Below, in pieces: positions 35,841 to 48,960 of a DNA stretch of 64,000 nt (position 1 is its first letter; each line of letters opens with the position of its first letter). A program made the translations under genes and the position numbers. The DNA comes from Triglochin maritima (taxonomy: Eukaryota > Streptophyta > Magnoliopsida > Alismatales > Juncaginaceae): the NCBI GenBank assembly GCA_963682175.1, contig OY821772.1, forward strand, positions 57,620,925 through 57,684,924, in the 5' to 3' direction. The notes beneath the pieces were generated by a model, which was given only the letters and a program-made list of their open reading frames with translations, ran no database searches and was not told the DNA's origin.

Positions 35841-37379
35841 CACATCTTGTTTGCACATGATCTCTTGTTTATTTTGCCACATCATCATCTCATAACTACC
35901 TTTGACCAAGGTGGATTAAATCCAGCAATTAATCAGTAAAAATTCTCTTATTAATATATGCAAAAACGTGGTCAAACAGTTGGAACATTTTTCATTGTTT
36001 TTGACTCCACCAAATTTTGGATTAATATCCAACAAAATTTGGAATTTGGGGTTTTAGAAAATTCATATGTTATAATGTTATCATATAATATATATCATGT
36101 AAATCACATTATATCATGTAATATATTATCATATATAATGTCAAAACTTTATACCCCATGATATATATACATCTCATACGAATTTATTTATTATTCTAAC
36201 CATGTCGTTTTTTACGACATATTGACTATATTAATTTACCACATGTATATTATTTCATAACACATGAAACTTAATACATCATATAAAATATAAAATTATA
36301 TTTCTTATTTTCCAATTTTGTGGTGTGACTTATAGTAAGATCTAAGTTATGTTGACAATGATATAAAACACAACATATCATAAACTATAAGCGGTATCTA
36401 GCTACACATTATAGTTACTCAAATAACAAATATGTTTTGCTCACTCGAACTAAAAGTGATACACTTAGTGATATGTAAAATATCACTTGTGTCTAACCCT
36501 TGCCTCACGATATTAAGAATATTATACAAAGTAGAAATGTGTTGACTTTTGTATTATATATTCATTTTTTGTTCTCTTAAGCTAATTATAAATATGTAAC
36601 TTGACACATCTCACATTGTGCACATTATAATTTCGCTTTATCATGGGGCATACTAATATCATTACTCAAGTAAAAAATGACAATGATTATCTTTTAACGA
36701 ACTATATTTTTCAGCACAAGTCATACTTAATCAACTATTGTCGTTATCATTATACTCAATGACAGTTTTTGATAATAATCAAATTAAACACTTCCTATGT
36801 GAAAAGTCATAAGTTTCATATCTTAAGATTCAAGACACAGTAAAAACATTAATGACACATAACCCAATTCCATAATGTTTCACTTGCTAGATCTTTTCAA
36901 TATATAAAAGTAACTATTTTCCTCTTTTATATACTTGTGTCGTCAAACATTTGTAGAGCTACAATAATCGATAACCAACACGACAATCTTATCTCGGTAA
37001 TTAATGTTCAATGTAAATTACCATGATTGTGAATAACTTTTGATTTATGTAAACTATTATCTTTTAAAGCTTTACAGTTAATGACCAAGAGCATCTTCCT
37101 TAACCCTTCTAAAAGACAAATACATTAATCAAGGAACAAAATGTTTGTACGTCCAATTCATAAGAATTGACATATAAAAGTAAACTTTTAGAACACATTC
37201 CCTTCAGATATTGGGGATAAGGATTGGGAAACAGACTATGTGGGTTACGTGGTTGTGGTTGTTCTTTGTTATGGTTAGGAGAATTCATTGCAAATCAATG
37301 AAGTTTAGATGACCGATGTGCTCCTTCTTGTAACCTAACAAATCCTTTATAGTATTCTGAGGAATCTTTACCCCAATCC

Positions 37380-37700
37380 CTGACGGCTATTTTCTTGACC
37401 AGACGATGCCTTTCTCGTGACCCAACGACTCTTTTCTCGTGACCCAACGTATCATTTCTCGTGACCCAAAGATTCGTTTGTCGTGACTCGAGGAATCATT
37501 TCTCCTATCCCAAAGTTGTCTTTCTCGTGACCCAACGACTCTTTGCCCGTGACACGACAACTCCTTTCTTGTAACTCGAAGATGCCTTTGTCGTGACCCG
37601 AGGAATCCTTTCTCCTATCCCAAAGCTGCCTTTCTCGTGACCTAATGCCTCTTTTCTCGTGACCCAACGACTCTTTTCTCGTGACCCGACGACTCTTTTC
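37380..37700. repeat. Minisatellite, ~24-bp unit, about 13 units
   Basis: Variants of TTTCTCGTGACCCAACGACTC recur head to tail between the divergent start regions of the two Harbinger genes, so it sits in their shared promoter region. Confidence 0.88.
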
Positions 37701-37802
37701 TCTTTAAGTACCACCACTTTAACCCATTTACCCACACATACTTCAATCACTTTATGATTTTGATTACCCACAACCTCTTCACACTTCAATCACCTTGTCC
37801 AA

Positions 37803-39131
37803 ATGAGTTCCGAATTTGATTACCCGTCTCCATTTTCTGTAAGTGTAAACTCTTCATCATTGGGTTCTGATGATGACAACTTTCGTGCAAGATACGAGGA
37901 GTACAAGTAGTTTGAGCAAATCCTTGCAGATACGAGGGGTGAGTTAACACAAGCACTTCAAGGTTCCAACTCAAGACGGTGGAGATCACGACCCAAAAGA
38001 TACCGCCTCACTGATAGAGATCGGGAATGGGGTTACAATCATCTCTTCAATGATTACTTTGTCGAAAGTTCTGTGTATTCCTGTCGAATGTTTGGAAGAA
38101 GATTCAGAATGAGGAAGCCCGTATTTCTTCGGATTGTCACTGCCCTCGAGTCCTTTGTTGTCACGGGTAAGCTTGGAATCTCCGGATTACATAAATGCAC
38201 CACGGCTCTTTGTATGTTAGCCTACGGTGCAAAGACAGATACGGTTGATGAATATTTGCGTCTTGGTGAGGGAACTGCAAAAACATCTCTGCAGAAATTC
38301 GCAGAAGGTGTCATTGCCAACTTCGGTGAGGTATACCTTCGAAGGCCAACACCAACAGACTTAGCAAGACTTTTTCATGTCGGAGAGACACACGAGTTTC
38401 CAGGAATGATTGGGAGCATTGATTGCATGCACTGGGAGTGGAAAATTGTCCTACTGCTTGGAAAGCATAATATCAGGGGCCTTGTGTAAGGGCATAATTG
38501 TTCTTGAAACAATGACGTCCTACGATGTTTGGATTTGGCATTCTTTTTTTGGTATTGCAGGTTCGTTCAACGATTTGAATGTACTACATCGATCACCTAT
38601 TTTTAAGGACGTCCTATAAGGACGAGTACCACGAATAATTTTTGTGGTGAACAATCACTAGTACAATATGTCATACTATCTAACAAATGATATTTATCCA
38701 CAGTAGGCGGAATTCATCTAGTCAATTATTCTTCCGTAAACTCCGAATGAAAGATTATTTGCCCAACGACAAGAGGCAACACGTAAGGATGTAGAACGGG
38801 CATTTAGAGTGCTTCAATCAAGATTTGCAATTGTTAGGAACCCATCTCTTGCGTAGAATTCAGATTTACTAAACAAAATAATGACCGCATGTATCATAAT
38901 GCACAATATGATAGTGAAGGATGAGCGAGACTCTTCTGACCATGTATATACAACCGAATTTGTCGAAGAACAACATCAACACGGAAGAAGACGACAACAT
39001 CCAACTATGAGCCTTTCCAGTACTCCTCTGATCGTATTGTGGATATTAGCGAATACTTGGATAATAGAGACTGGGTTCGGGACATAGTTAAACATTTGGC
39101 TTTGAAGAAGGACTTGATCGAGAACATATGA
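37803..39131 (+). pseudogene. PIF/Harbinger DDE transposase, broken
   Basis: Start ATG at 37803 (SSEFDYPSPFS). A stop follows at about 37909, then KRYRLTDRDREWGYNHLFND, MFGRRFRMRKPVFLRI and the DDE signature pieces: GMIGSIDCMHWEWK (first Asp), FNDLNVLHRSPIF (second Asp) and RKDVERAFRVLQSRFAIV (Glu). ACIIMHNMIVKDERD and a C-terminal IVDISEYLDNRDWV in a shifted frame close the gene near 39131. Several stops and frameshifts make it inactive. Confidence 0.9.
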
Positions 39132-39459
39132 GATGATTTTAGACAAAATTATGAATGAGAATGTAATTTATTTAATCATGTTTTAATTATTTGTAGCTTA
39201 AATTGTTGTAATACGTTATTAATATTTAAGAAGATGTTATTTTGGATTTTCCAAATTATTAATTAATTACGTTATTGATGATTTTTCATATTTATTAATT
39301 AATTACGTTAAGTTATGTAAATGAATTAAGTTGTATATTGGATGTTGGGGGAAAAATATAAAATAATTGAAAAGAAAGTGAGGTGGAGGAAAGAGAAAGT
39401 AGTGTGATAAGATCACTGTGGAAGAGTGAATAGTGTAAATATGACTGTTCGTGGGGCAA

Positions 39460-40010
39460 ATTTTACCTGTCAACCCACCCCGTCCCGTGTGGGGGCGGGT
39501 TGTGGTTGTTTTTTTTCACAACCCGCAAACCCATGACCCGCCAACCCGTTAGTTTAAACGGGCGGGTTGCGGTTGAAGGTTAACCCGTCCTGCTAAGCCG
39601 TCAAACCCGCCAAACTATATTTAAATATATAAATATACATTATAAATATATTATTTAAAAATTTTAGATTGTAATTATAATAAAATAAATGTGTTTATCT
39701 TTATTCTTTTATTAACTAAGTCTCTTTTAGTCCTTTACATTTTTACATCTTGGTTTTATATGTTTAATTTTGTATGATTTTTACAAGTTTTGAATTTTAA
39801 TTTCATTTCATACATGTTATGTGTCCAAATTAATTTATATAAAAATCAACCCGCCCCGTCTCGCCAAACCCACCATTAAGTGGGGCAGGTAGCGATTAGA
39901 AAAAAATCGACCCCCCCCCCCCCCCCCCCCCCCCCCCCCGCCTCACTTACCTGTCGAACTTTGGGGGGGCGGGTAGCGGTCAGTGCGAAACCCACCCGTT
40001 TGCACCCCTA
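39460..40010. mobile_element. GC-rich hAT-like insert with poly-C run at 39911-39939
   Basis: Both sides carry CCCGCC/GGCGGG blocks (CAACCCACCCCGTCCCG on the left, GGGGCGGGTAGCGGTCAG on the right) around an AT-rich centre. The right end, read inward, is TAGGGGTGCAAACGGGTGGG, a typical hAT end in plants. The left end does not match well. A 29-base poly-C run is inside. Confidence 0.55.
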
Positions 40011-40125
40011 AGTGTAAAGATTGTGAGAGTAAAGATCACGTTAATATGGAGGAGAGAAAATCTGATTTGGAGGAGAGAAGATGGATTGTGATCTTTAAAA
40101 CAGAATCGAGGATGACCTAAACGGC

Positions 40126-41100
40126 TGCGTGTGAGCTGCATTTGGAACTTGTGAAATACCGTTCCTACCCTTGCCAAATTTGAAAAATGACAAACATTGT
40201 GTTAATTTTTTCTGAACTATAACGCCCTCACTAAGTAATTGTATTTCCATCATTCATCCACTAACCAAAAGTAAATGCTTATTTATTTATTTTTCTTTTC
40301 TGCAATCAAAACACCACTGCATATAAATATCAACCAAACAATTCGTTGCATTTAGCGAATTTCCTTGCATTTTGAAAACAAAAAACTAATTAACTAGGAA
40401 GGAGAAGAATGGTAGAATTGGCAATTCGATCCACTGAGACTAATGGGTGGGCAACGAGAAGTTGTTGTTGCCAAACTAGCTTCCCAAGTATCCAATTTCT
40501 ATGACATGCTCCTGATCTAGAAGTTGAGCTCCTGTAGAAACTGGGTTCGTCCGGGGTGGTAATTACCAAACGCACCCCTAATGCCTAAGACCACATTTCG
40601 CTGTCACCCCCAAAAGAATTGGGGTCATGGGAAATGGAGAACCATAATATATGCAAACGTGAAAGAGAAATGACGTGCCCAATGATAACGTAAAATATTG
40701 TTAATGAAATGATATCTTGTCGGCAGATGGCCCGATTAGGTAATTATCATTGTTAATGCAAAGGAAGGAAAAACAAATTTTAACACACTATGAAAAAAAA
40801 GTGCAGAATACGTGTCATAAATAAATAAAAGTGGTATTACGTAGTAAAAGTGTAAAACTAGTGTTGTGATTATAATTCTACTTATCAAAAACATCAAATT
40901 GCTCCAATTTTTACGACCTATCTCAATTAATTTGGGATTAAAGGATTTATCATTGTTGTTGTACCCTTTGAATCTTACTATTAGTTTTTCAAAATTCAGA
41001 TAATTATTTTCGCAAACATAGCTTCTCTTCCTCCATTAGTAGTAGTTACTTTCTTCCATGATTTAAAAAATCTCAACCGTAAATTTTCATTGTCCAGTTC
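40126..41100. other. Intergenic, no gene seen
   Basis: AT-rich, no supported features. Confidence 0.45.
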
Positions 41101-41300
41101 ACTACTACAAAATTGGTCTTTACCGACGGACAAATCCGTTAGCAATTGTATCCAATTCCGTAGTGTATACCCATTGTCGTTGGAAAGTCCATCGCAAATA
41201 ATTCACTTGCAATACTATTGCCGACAGAATTGTCGTTGGCAATGGTAATTTTTGGGACAAAAAATCCACACTTGTGCTGACGGAAAATCCATCGGCAATA
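41101..41300 (+). mobile_element. CACTA transposon end with sub-terminal repeats
   Basis: CACTACTACAAAATTGG at 41101 matches CACTA ends, followed by repeated short motifs in both orientations (CCGACGGACAAATCCGT, CCGACAGAATTGTCG, GACGGAAAATCCATCGGCAA) typical of the sub-terminal region. The other end was not found, so this is a fragment or a long element whose far end was missed. Confidence 0.7.
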
Positions 41301-41711
41301 GTGATATATTTTTTTAAATCAGAATTTTTAAACATTGTTTTTTTCCATCTAAAATAACCAATTTCATACCACAAATGACTCAAACACCAGAATTAACCTT
41401 CAATATCAAATTTTATATGAAATATCATTAAGAGATCAATTACAAATAAAAAGATAAAGCTATGAATAACACCGACATGTCTCCAAGAAATAGAATCATA
41501 AGATAAAGAAACCAACTTGGATTATTGTTCAAGATGGGTTTAATTTGTAGCTGCCATCAAGTGCCTATAGAAATTCGAAGAAAGTTGATGACAGATGATC
41601 CAAAATTTCAAGATAGTCACAAAACAATGCAGCTAAACCTGGTATACGAATAAATAAAAGAGGACCATTGGGGCTGCAAGAGGCTCAGATGTGCTTTCTT
41701 CAATCGGAACA

Positions 41712-42098
41712 CTTAGGCCATCCCTTACGGGATACAAAACTTCGGTCATCCCAGGTCGGTCGTCCAACGACCTGGGATGACCAGGTCATCCCATTTTTTT
41801 CTGTTTTTTTTGTTTTGATTTTTTGAATTTTTTGTTTGATTTTTTTAAAATACATTTTATAATTGTTTTGATTTTTTAGTTTTTTTTATTTTTTTACCAA
41901 GATGGACCCCGAAATGATGCGGAGAAGAGAGATAGATTGTTGTGGGTTGTGTTAGGTTGTGGTTAAGAGGTGAATAGTGTATGAAAGAGAAGAAAGTGAG
42001 TTGAGTAAAGAGAAAACTGACCTGGAAGAGAGAGAAAGCTGATTTTGAAGAGAGAGAGCTGATGACTATGTCGTCCAGGTCATGATTAGTGATGACAT
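41712..42098. mobile_element. Small Harbinger-like non-autonomous element (tentative)
   Basis: Starts GGCCATCCCTTACGGG after TTA and ends with TCGTCCAGGTCATGATTAG-like sequence. The interior has the hairpin GGTCGTCCAACGACC. The body resembles the right end of the decayed Harbinger element (AGAGAAAGCTGATTTTGAAG versus AAAATCTGATTTGGAGG near 40058). Confidence 0.45.
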
Positions 42099-43665
42099 TC
42101 ATTTCTAAAAAATGTTGCTTTGGTTGTTGCTGGCAAGACAACCATCCATATTGCAAACACAAATCAAACCCGACTGCCAACATTTTTGCATCAATTCCTT
42201 TACTTTTGCCACATTCCATGCCATCAGTTATTTTTTAAGAAAGGAAAGACTTTTCCCAAAAGTCCACAAAGTCATTGTTGGTGTAACCTCCCAGAAACAC
42301 CGTAAACATTTAAACTTTTAAAAAGAATAAACAAAAGATATCAACAACCAAACACTGAGAACACTACTAAATATATACATAAGGTGCATTGAATACAAGA
42401 GTTGTCAAATGCATGATTACATCAAATACAACACAAAAGATACATGTAATCATAATCACCACAAAAAGGCTAGAGAATCCGGATCCAAAATGTATTCGTC
42501 CTCGGTCACCACCAAACCAGAACCTACGACGGTCCTGAAAATCAATATAATAATGATGCCTAAGTTTTCATAAAGAAAACCCAGTATATCAAGCTCACCT
42601 ACGTGCATACTACGTACAATGAATGATTCTATTATACTAGTATCTCGTGGCATACAATAATGCGATATAACATCACCGCCGCCACACATACCGCACGGTC
42701 CACAACCATCACCGTTAGAAACGAAACATCAACCTCGAAATCCAAACTAGAAACTCCATCAAACCGTGCAAACAACTCGAAACTAATATACCTATAAGGT
42801 TGTTACTTTCTTAATTTTTACTTAATTTGTTTTTGTATGAATATTACTTATATACTTTGCAAAATGCAATACCCAACTTTCATCATACAAAACATGAGTG
42901 TTTAGGTTTTAGTTTTCACAAGAGTACCAAAATTTAATATTTCAAAACTCAAAACTCAAGTAAATATGAAGTTTGAGATTTTATTACGAAACTCACGCGA
43001 AGTTTTGATATTTGCATGTGGTTAACTTTGAGTTTTAAACCCCAAACCTTAAAAACAAGGATCCTTAGGTTTGTTCGGCGCGGATTCCAAAATAATATAT
43101 AGCAAAAGTAAAACTGATGCCATGTAAAAGTAAAAGGTGCAAGTGTAAGATAGTAAGAGCGTCAAATTATAATACTATTACAAGCGCGCCAACACAATCG
43201 TGTAGTTTGGCGTTATCGAATCGAATGGTATGAACAATAATACAACCGTAATAATTCGAATTGATGTGGAAACATGTAATAAAAACAAAAGCCAAGCTGT
43301 AATATCGTTTTTTTTATTATAACTTGTTTCGCATGGCAAATGGATGGGTAGGCATGTGAGCTTTTTGGGGACGAAAACTTCCGCAATGATTTATTTGTAG
43401 TATGCTTCTATGGAACTTCGGTGTCATCAATTAATTCACATGGGTATTCATAGAAGCTTGCGTAAGTTGTGTTTATCAACAAATATAGGCCGGCAACAAC
43501 TCGTCTTCGACACTGCACACTTGCATTCAACAAACTCGAGCAGGGAATAACAATCATGAGGATGATAAAAGATAATTAGGAAATATATGGTATTAATTTC
43601 TGCATGTGTACTTTGTGTCTTTGTCCTGAGATTGTTTGACCACGAACTCTGAGCTCATACAATTT
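42099..43665. other. Intergenic, no gene seen
   Basis: AT-rich with no supported coding region or repeat. Confidence 0.45.
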
Positions 43666-43810
43666 TAGTTCCATTGATGGTCTTATTAATCAGTAGTATA
43701 TATAACCTCGACGTCTTTAACATGTTACAAGATTATTAGTTCCATTGATGGTCTCATTAATCAGTAGTATATATAACCTCGACGTCTTAATTAACATGTT
43801 ACAAGATTAT
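43666..43810. repeat. Tandem duplication of ~72 bp
   Basis: 43666-43736 and 43737-43810 are head-to-tail copies (TAGTTCCATTGATGGTCT ... GTTACAAGATTAT) differing by one substitution and a 3-base insertion, so the duplication is young. Confidence 0.93.
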
Positions 43811-44185
43811 ACGGGACAACAAGATTACGTCGAAGTAGTGCAAGGAATTCAACTTATAAGAATCACAACTTATAAGAATGATTTAAATGGATATACTATG
43901 ACAATGTCGCATATTGAAGAGGAATTGGTTGGGAAATATCCTTAGAATTTGGTATTTCCTTTGAGAAAAAAATTGGGACTTCAATCATCTTGAATTTTTT
44001 GCTCATTTAAATATTGACCTCCTGAATATTACTGAATACCAATAATAAAATAGGTTGATGAAATTGTCTAAATAGTAGTACAAGAGTATCTCTTTACTCA
44101 CTTATAAGTTCAATACCAAATGATACTTAAATCAAACCAAAACAACAAATTCTCAATTATATTTGGATCGTCGTTACTAGTTTCG

Positions 44186-44187
<2 letters not shown>

Positions 44188-44220
<33 letters not shown>
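44188..44220 (+). repeat. Poly-C run of 33
   Basis: Longest of five G/C homopolymers in the window. Confidence 0.95.
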
Positions 44221-44223
<3 letters not shown>

Positions 44224-44402
44224 ATGACTTTTTGGCACCATCTCTGTGAAAAATAGATACTTTTATGAATAAGTTTTAAAGTAGAGTAGTTGGATAAGAT
44301 TTCATTCGTTTAATTATCTGATTATTGGTACTTAGAAAAATCCAAAGGATTAAAATACAAAGACTTAAGAATCTAAAAAGGTTACGATCTAAAGGGATAA
44401 AA

Positions 44403-45352
44403 TTTTGAGCTTTTTTCTTGCGTACACCTTGAACGCGATAAGTTTGGTTGTTTGAACCTTATTTTTGGATTTTGGTTGCATACAACTTTAAACCACTCAA
44501 AATTACTTGGGCTCGGCCTCCGTCAATTTTTCCATCCAACTTGGTTTAGATTTTTGCAAATTACATCTCCACTAATGAATCTTGTCCTTATCATTAAACA
44601 AAAAATACAAAGAGATCTAACAAATATTGAAGAAAAAAACCCAACCTTAATCTCCCTCTCAGCCTCGGCTGCCATCAATATTGATCGTCGTTCTCCTCTG
44701 TTACCGCGACCTCCACACCACGACATCCACCACCAATGGACGACCTTCTCTCCTTCACCTCCACAATGCACACTTATATACACACAAGTCCAACCTCGAC
44801 CGCGCCACCCGTGACGCTCTCCCTCTCCCTTGCCACCAACCTCGACCTCACCATTGACAAGATTTGGTAGAGGTGGTTTAATTTAAAAAAATGTTTAACG
44901 GAGTTGGTTGGAAAAATTGACGGAGTGTGGCCTTCTCTGAGACAGATCATCAAACACACTGGTATGTGGACGTTCTATCCTGGAAGAAAACCGGCAGACC
45001 ATCAAACGCACTGGTATGTGGACCGATATTTTCTCTGAGGCAAGTCGCCTTCCAACGGCTCGGTCTTCGTGGTCGTCTCTGATCAGTATTCTTTCGTTTC
45101 TTGTTTTCTTATACATGTTTTTGTATGTTGGCTTTATCTGGATCCTTACGGAATATTTATTCGACATATGTAACCCACTGTATTACATGATCATATTTGT
45201 AATTGTATCAACAGAGCCCACCTTAACGATCGGTACACACAAATAATTTTGAGTGGTTTAGAGATGTACACAATTAAAAATCTAAAAAGACAAGTACAAA
45301 TAGTCAATTTTGTCAAGTTCAAGGTGTACGTACACAAAAATCCTTAAAATTT
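44403..45352. mobile_element. MULE-like non-autonomous element with ~110-bp inverted ends
   Basis: The left end (AAATTTTGAGC, then GCGTACACCTTGAACGCG ... AAACCACTCAAAATTA) and the inverted right end (CGTACACCTTGAACTTG, AAACCACTCAAAATTA) match over about 110 bp with divergence. Flanks AAAGGGATA and CGAGGGATC agree at 6 of 9. The interior has an open frame 44452-44814 and a short tandem repeat at 44941-45024, with no recognised protein. Confidence 0.6.
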
Positions 45353-46255
45353 CGAGGGATCAAGATCCTAAAAGATCTGTACTATATCCCTTACGCATGA
45401 GCCGTGGTACGTGAGTTTGTGCATGAAGACTGGGCCTAGTTGTTGAGGCACGTAAATATTGTACAACCCTCAACTGGTCCTAACGAAGTCAACATACTGT
45501 CTTCAGATTTTTGGACCTAGTAAATATCCAAAGAACAGAGCGTTGTTGTGTGTATTTTCGGATGAGATCTGAGAAATCTAGATGAGTTATAAAGGGCAGT
45601 TGTTTGATGAAGTTTATTTGGAAAATGTTAAATAGCTAAATTATGAAAGGGTACACACCTTTTAACATGTTAAGCACATTTCTCTTTTGCTCACCTGCAC
45701 CGTTCTGATTGTTTATGTTATAAAATGATCTCTATTATAAAATGATCTCCTGAATGATTAGTGACTTGAACAGGGCAGAGAGAAAGAGAAGTTCCAGGAA
45801 GAGGATGAGGAAGATGAAGTAAATGGAGTTTAGTGCAAATTTGACATTGTATTCAATACAAATATAAAAATATTTAAGGGGTGTGTGACAAGGATATTTT
45901 GGATGAGGTACCCAAATCAGTGTATTTTTCAATTTCATCAGTTAGGGAAACGTTGATAATTTTTTTGTAACCTTATCAATTAACCAGCGGAATACTGATT
46001 GGTCTAAAATGTTAAAAAACTAATTATTACAAATTATTATATATCATTACACCACGAACCCGCATATGTAAAAATAGAAAATAGATACACTTCTTAACAA
46101 AGATTCAAGAATTTAAAAAATAAAAATATAATATCAATATTAGTGATAGCTATTTTTTTGGAGAAATCACAGCACACACCGTTACACATACAAATCCACT
46201 ACAAGAGAGAAACATGAAGCGAAGAGTATCAACCTAGGATCAAACTTCGGGTTCC
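45353..46255. other. Intergenic, no gene seen
   Basis: No supported feature. Confidence 0.45.
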
Positions 46256-47205
<950 letters not shown>

Positions 47206-47735
47206 TAAAATATGTTTGATCTATATAAGAGAGTTTCTACTTGAATGTTTATGTTGTTCTAATTTTGCTACCAAATTCTACTCATCCTGCTCTTCTCTTT
47301 CTTTTTGTTTCTGCTCCTGTATGTATGGCATTGCATGATGTTTATGAGATGGCATCGCATGATTTCACTTTACATGTTAGTTTGGTTTTAGGATTTTGTT
47401 ATGGTTCTGTGAAGTTTAATGGAGGAACATGTCTGCACATTGGTTGTTGACCATTTGGATTGGCAAATTCTGCAAAAAATGTGATTTTCTAAAGTCAATT
47501 CAAATTCCCACCTGTTACTATGACTTCTTGTTTTATTATAAATAAAAATGGAGTTTCAAATAACATGCACAACAACAAATCTAATTTTGCTACCAAATTC
47601 TACATGGAAAATTGATGGTTTTGTTGTGTTCCTGGCTATTTTTACTTTTGTTTTCCTTCATGTTATATTTGTGACTTTTCTGGACTTTAAACTCGATTTT
47701 TTTTTGTCTTCGAAGGGTTGTGGACATAGACCTGT

Positions 47736-48547
47736 GTGTCAGGTAGGGGTGCACACGGGTCGGGTTGAACCGGAAAATCAAACCGGTTGGGTCGGGCCGG
47801 GTTGATAAATCCACAAATTGATTTTTTCGGGTCGGGTTGACCCAACCCAACCTGAACTCGATGATTTCTTTAATAAATTAATCCCAGAATAATCTGGGTC
47901 GTCCAATTAGGGCTTAAATATGAGCTCCTCTCCAAACCCTCGCTTCCTCTCCCTACCCCCTCTCCTTGCCTCCTCATGCACGCACTCCTCACGCAAATTG
48001 GTCGGCGCCTCACCTCCTCACATGTTCCTCTCCGTCAACCTCGCTCCACCACGACCGTCGACCCTCATGTGGCTCGGGTTCAGTTCCAACCAACACAAAG
48101 ATGGAAATGGGAAGTGAAACTGTTCGAATCTGGGTTCGAAGTGAAACGACTCATATTTGCCGAATCCTTGTTGCCCAAAGATTTTGTGTCCTTTATTGGT
48201 CGAGTGGTTTTATTTTGGGAGCGAAACTATTCGATTGAGAGGTTTGGTTTTGATTTTTCCACTTTTTGGATCAAAGGTTGGATTTTATTTTTGTGGTCAA
48301 AGGTTTGGTTTGTCCACTTACAAGGGGAAATTTATTAGATTGTCCAGTTTACGGTTTGTTGATTGGAAATAAAAAGATTGAAAATGTTATCAGGTCCAAC
48401 ACGATCTGATCCAATCCAACCTAAAAATTTCAGGTCGGGTTGGGTTGAACCCGAATCTGTTCGGGTTGGGTTTTTCACAAACCTGAAATTTTCAGGTTGG
48501 GTCGGGTTCTAACCCAAACCCGACCCATGTGCCCCCTTAGTGCTAGG
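47736..48547. mobile_element. hAT-type element, 47744-48539
   Basis: Ends TAGGGGTGCACACGGGTCGG and, on the other strand, TAAGGGGGCACATGGGTCGG. Flanks GTGTCAGG and GTGCTAGG match at 6 of 8. GGTCGGGTTG blocks occupy both sub-terminal regions. The interior (47900-48370) has a short CT-rich open stretch of unknown origin. Confidence 0.75.
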
Positions 48548-48893
48548 CTAGGCCGCGTATCAGGTCGGCCTAACGGATCCGGCCCAAGGCCCCAACCCAA
48601 ACCGTTAGGTAGGGGTCGGCCTGTTGGGCCGAAGTTAGGCCCGGCCCATTCGGACTCAATGACAGATCTGCCCGAAGTATTTGGTTTCCACGTATAACCT
48701 TCTTTTTTAATGCAATGAAAACAAATGTAAGAAAAACTTTAGTATACAACTTGAGGGGACCAAATGCAAGTAACCCATTAATTAATTATATAGGTGTGTT
48801 CATGAGAGAAACAGATCCCTTCTCTTCCCTTTGGAACTCGCTCCGGACGTATCTCCCGTTCCACTCTTCTCCTTCCCGTTAAACCAACCCCAA

Positions 48894-48911
48894 CCCTGAC
48901 CCTAACCCTAA
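48894..48911 (+). promoter_or_regulatory. Telo-box-like repeats in the SH3P2-like 5' region
   Basis: CCCTGACCCTAACCCTAA about 50 bp upstream of the start codon. It resembles the telo-box found in 5' regions of many actively expressed plant genes. Confidence 0.45.
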
Positions 48912-48960
48912 TCGATCGAATCGAGCTCTCCTCCGTGGGCGTAGACAGATCTGCTCTCCA

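Larger units (their letters stand above)
33170..37211 (-). mobile_element. Solo LTR (outer), 33175-37206, minus orientation, duplication GATAT
   Basis: On minus the LTR starts TGAAGGGAATGTGTTCTAAA (37206) and ends GAAATCCTACA (33175), giving TG...CA ends. The 5-bp direct repeat GATAT lies at 33170-33174 and 37207-37211, and removing the insert restores the Harbinger ORF1 frame (PYPQY then QPP). Without the inner insertion the LTR is about 1999 bp. No gag or pol sequence is present, so it is a solo LTR left by recombination. Confidence 0.93.
32110..37285 (-). pseudogene. Harbinger ORF1 (Myb/SANT-like), split by a solo LTR and decayed
   Basis: The N-terminus begins at ATG 37285 (MNSPNHNKEQPQP, then NPYPQY). 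The frame breaks at the LTR insertion and continues at 33169 (QPPTFDPSF). A stop lies soon after, then the Myb-like start KKWSTQEDDVLISSYVNVS near 32840, ALQQKRSGMNNDNIIKETHV and YERTHNGKFQFFHV near 32510. It is the same protein type as the intact ORF1 at 10684-11853 but has stops and small deletions. Confidence 0.8.
32100..40125. mobile_element. Decayed PIF/Harbinger element with ORF1 and transposase, carrying nested insertions
   Basis: Divergent pieces of both Harbinger genes are present: ORF1 on minus (37285 down to about 32110, split) and the DDE transposase on plus (37803-39131). Between 33170 and 37211 a solo LTR has entered ORF1. Right of the transposase a GC-rich hAT-like insert (about 39460-40010) is followed by an end-like sequence finishing GAGGATGACC then TAA. 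The left terminus was not located. The whole is clearly inactive. Confidence 0.7.

Noticed and set aside
37452..37789. Minus-strand frames with repeated GHEK/VTRK peptides
   Set aside because: Translation of the minisatellite.
44452..44814. 120-codon frame inside the MULE-like element
   Set aside because: No domain, low-complexity proline-rich end, no second copy to test conservation.
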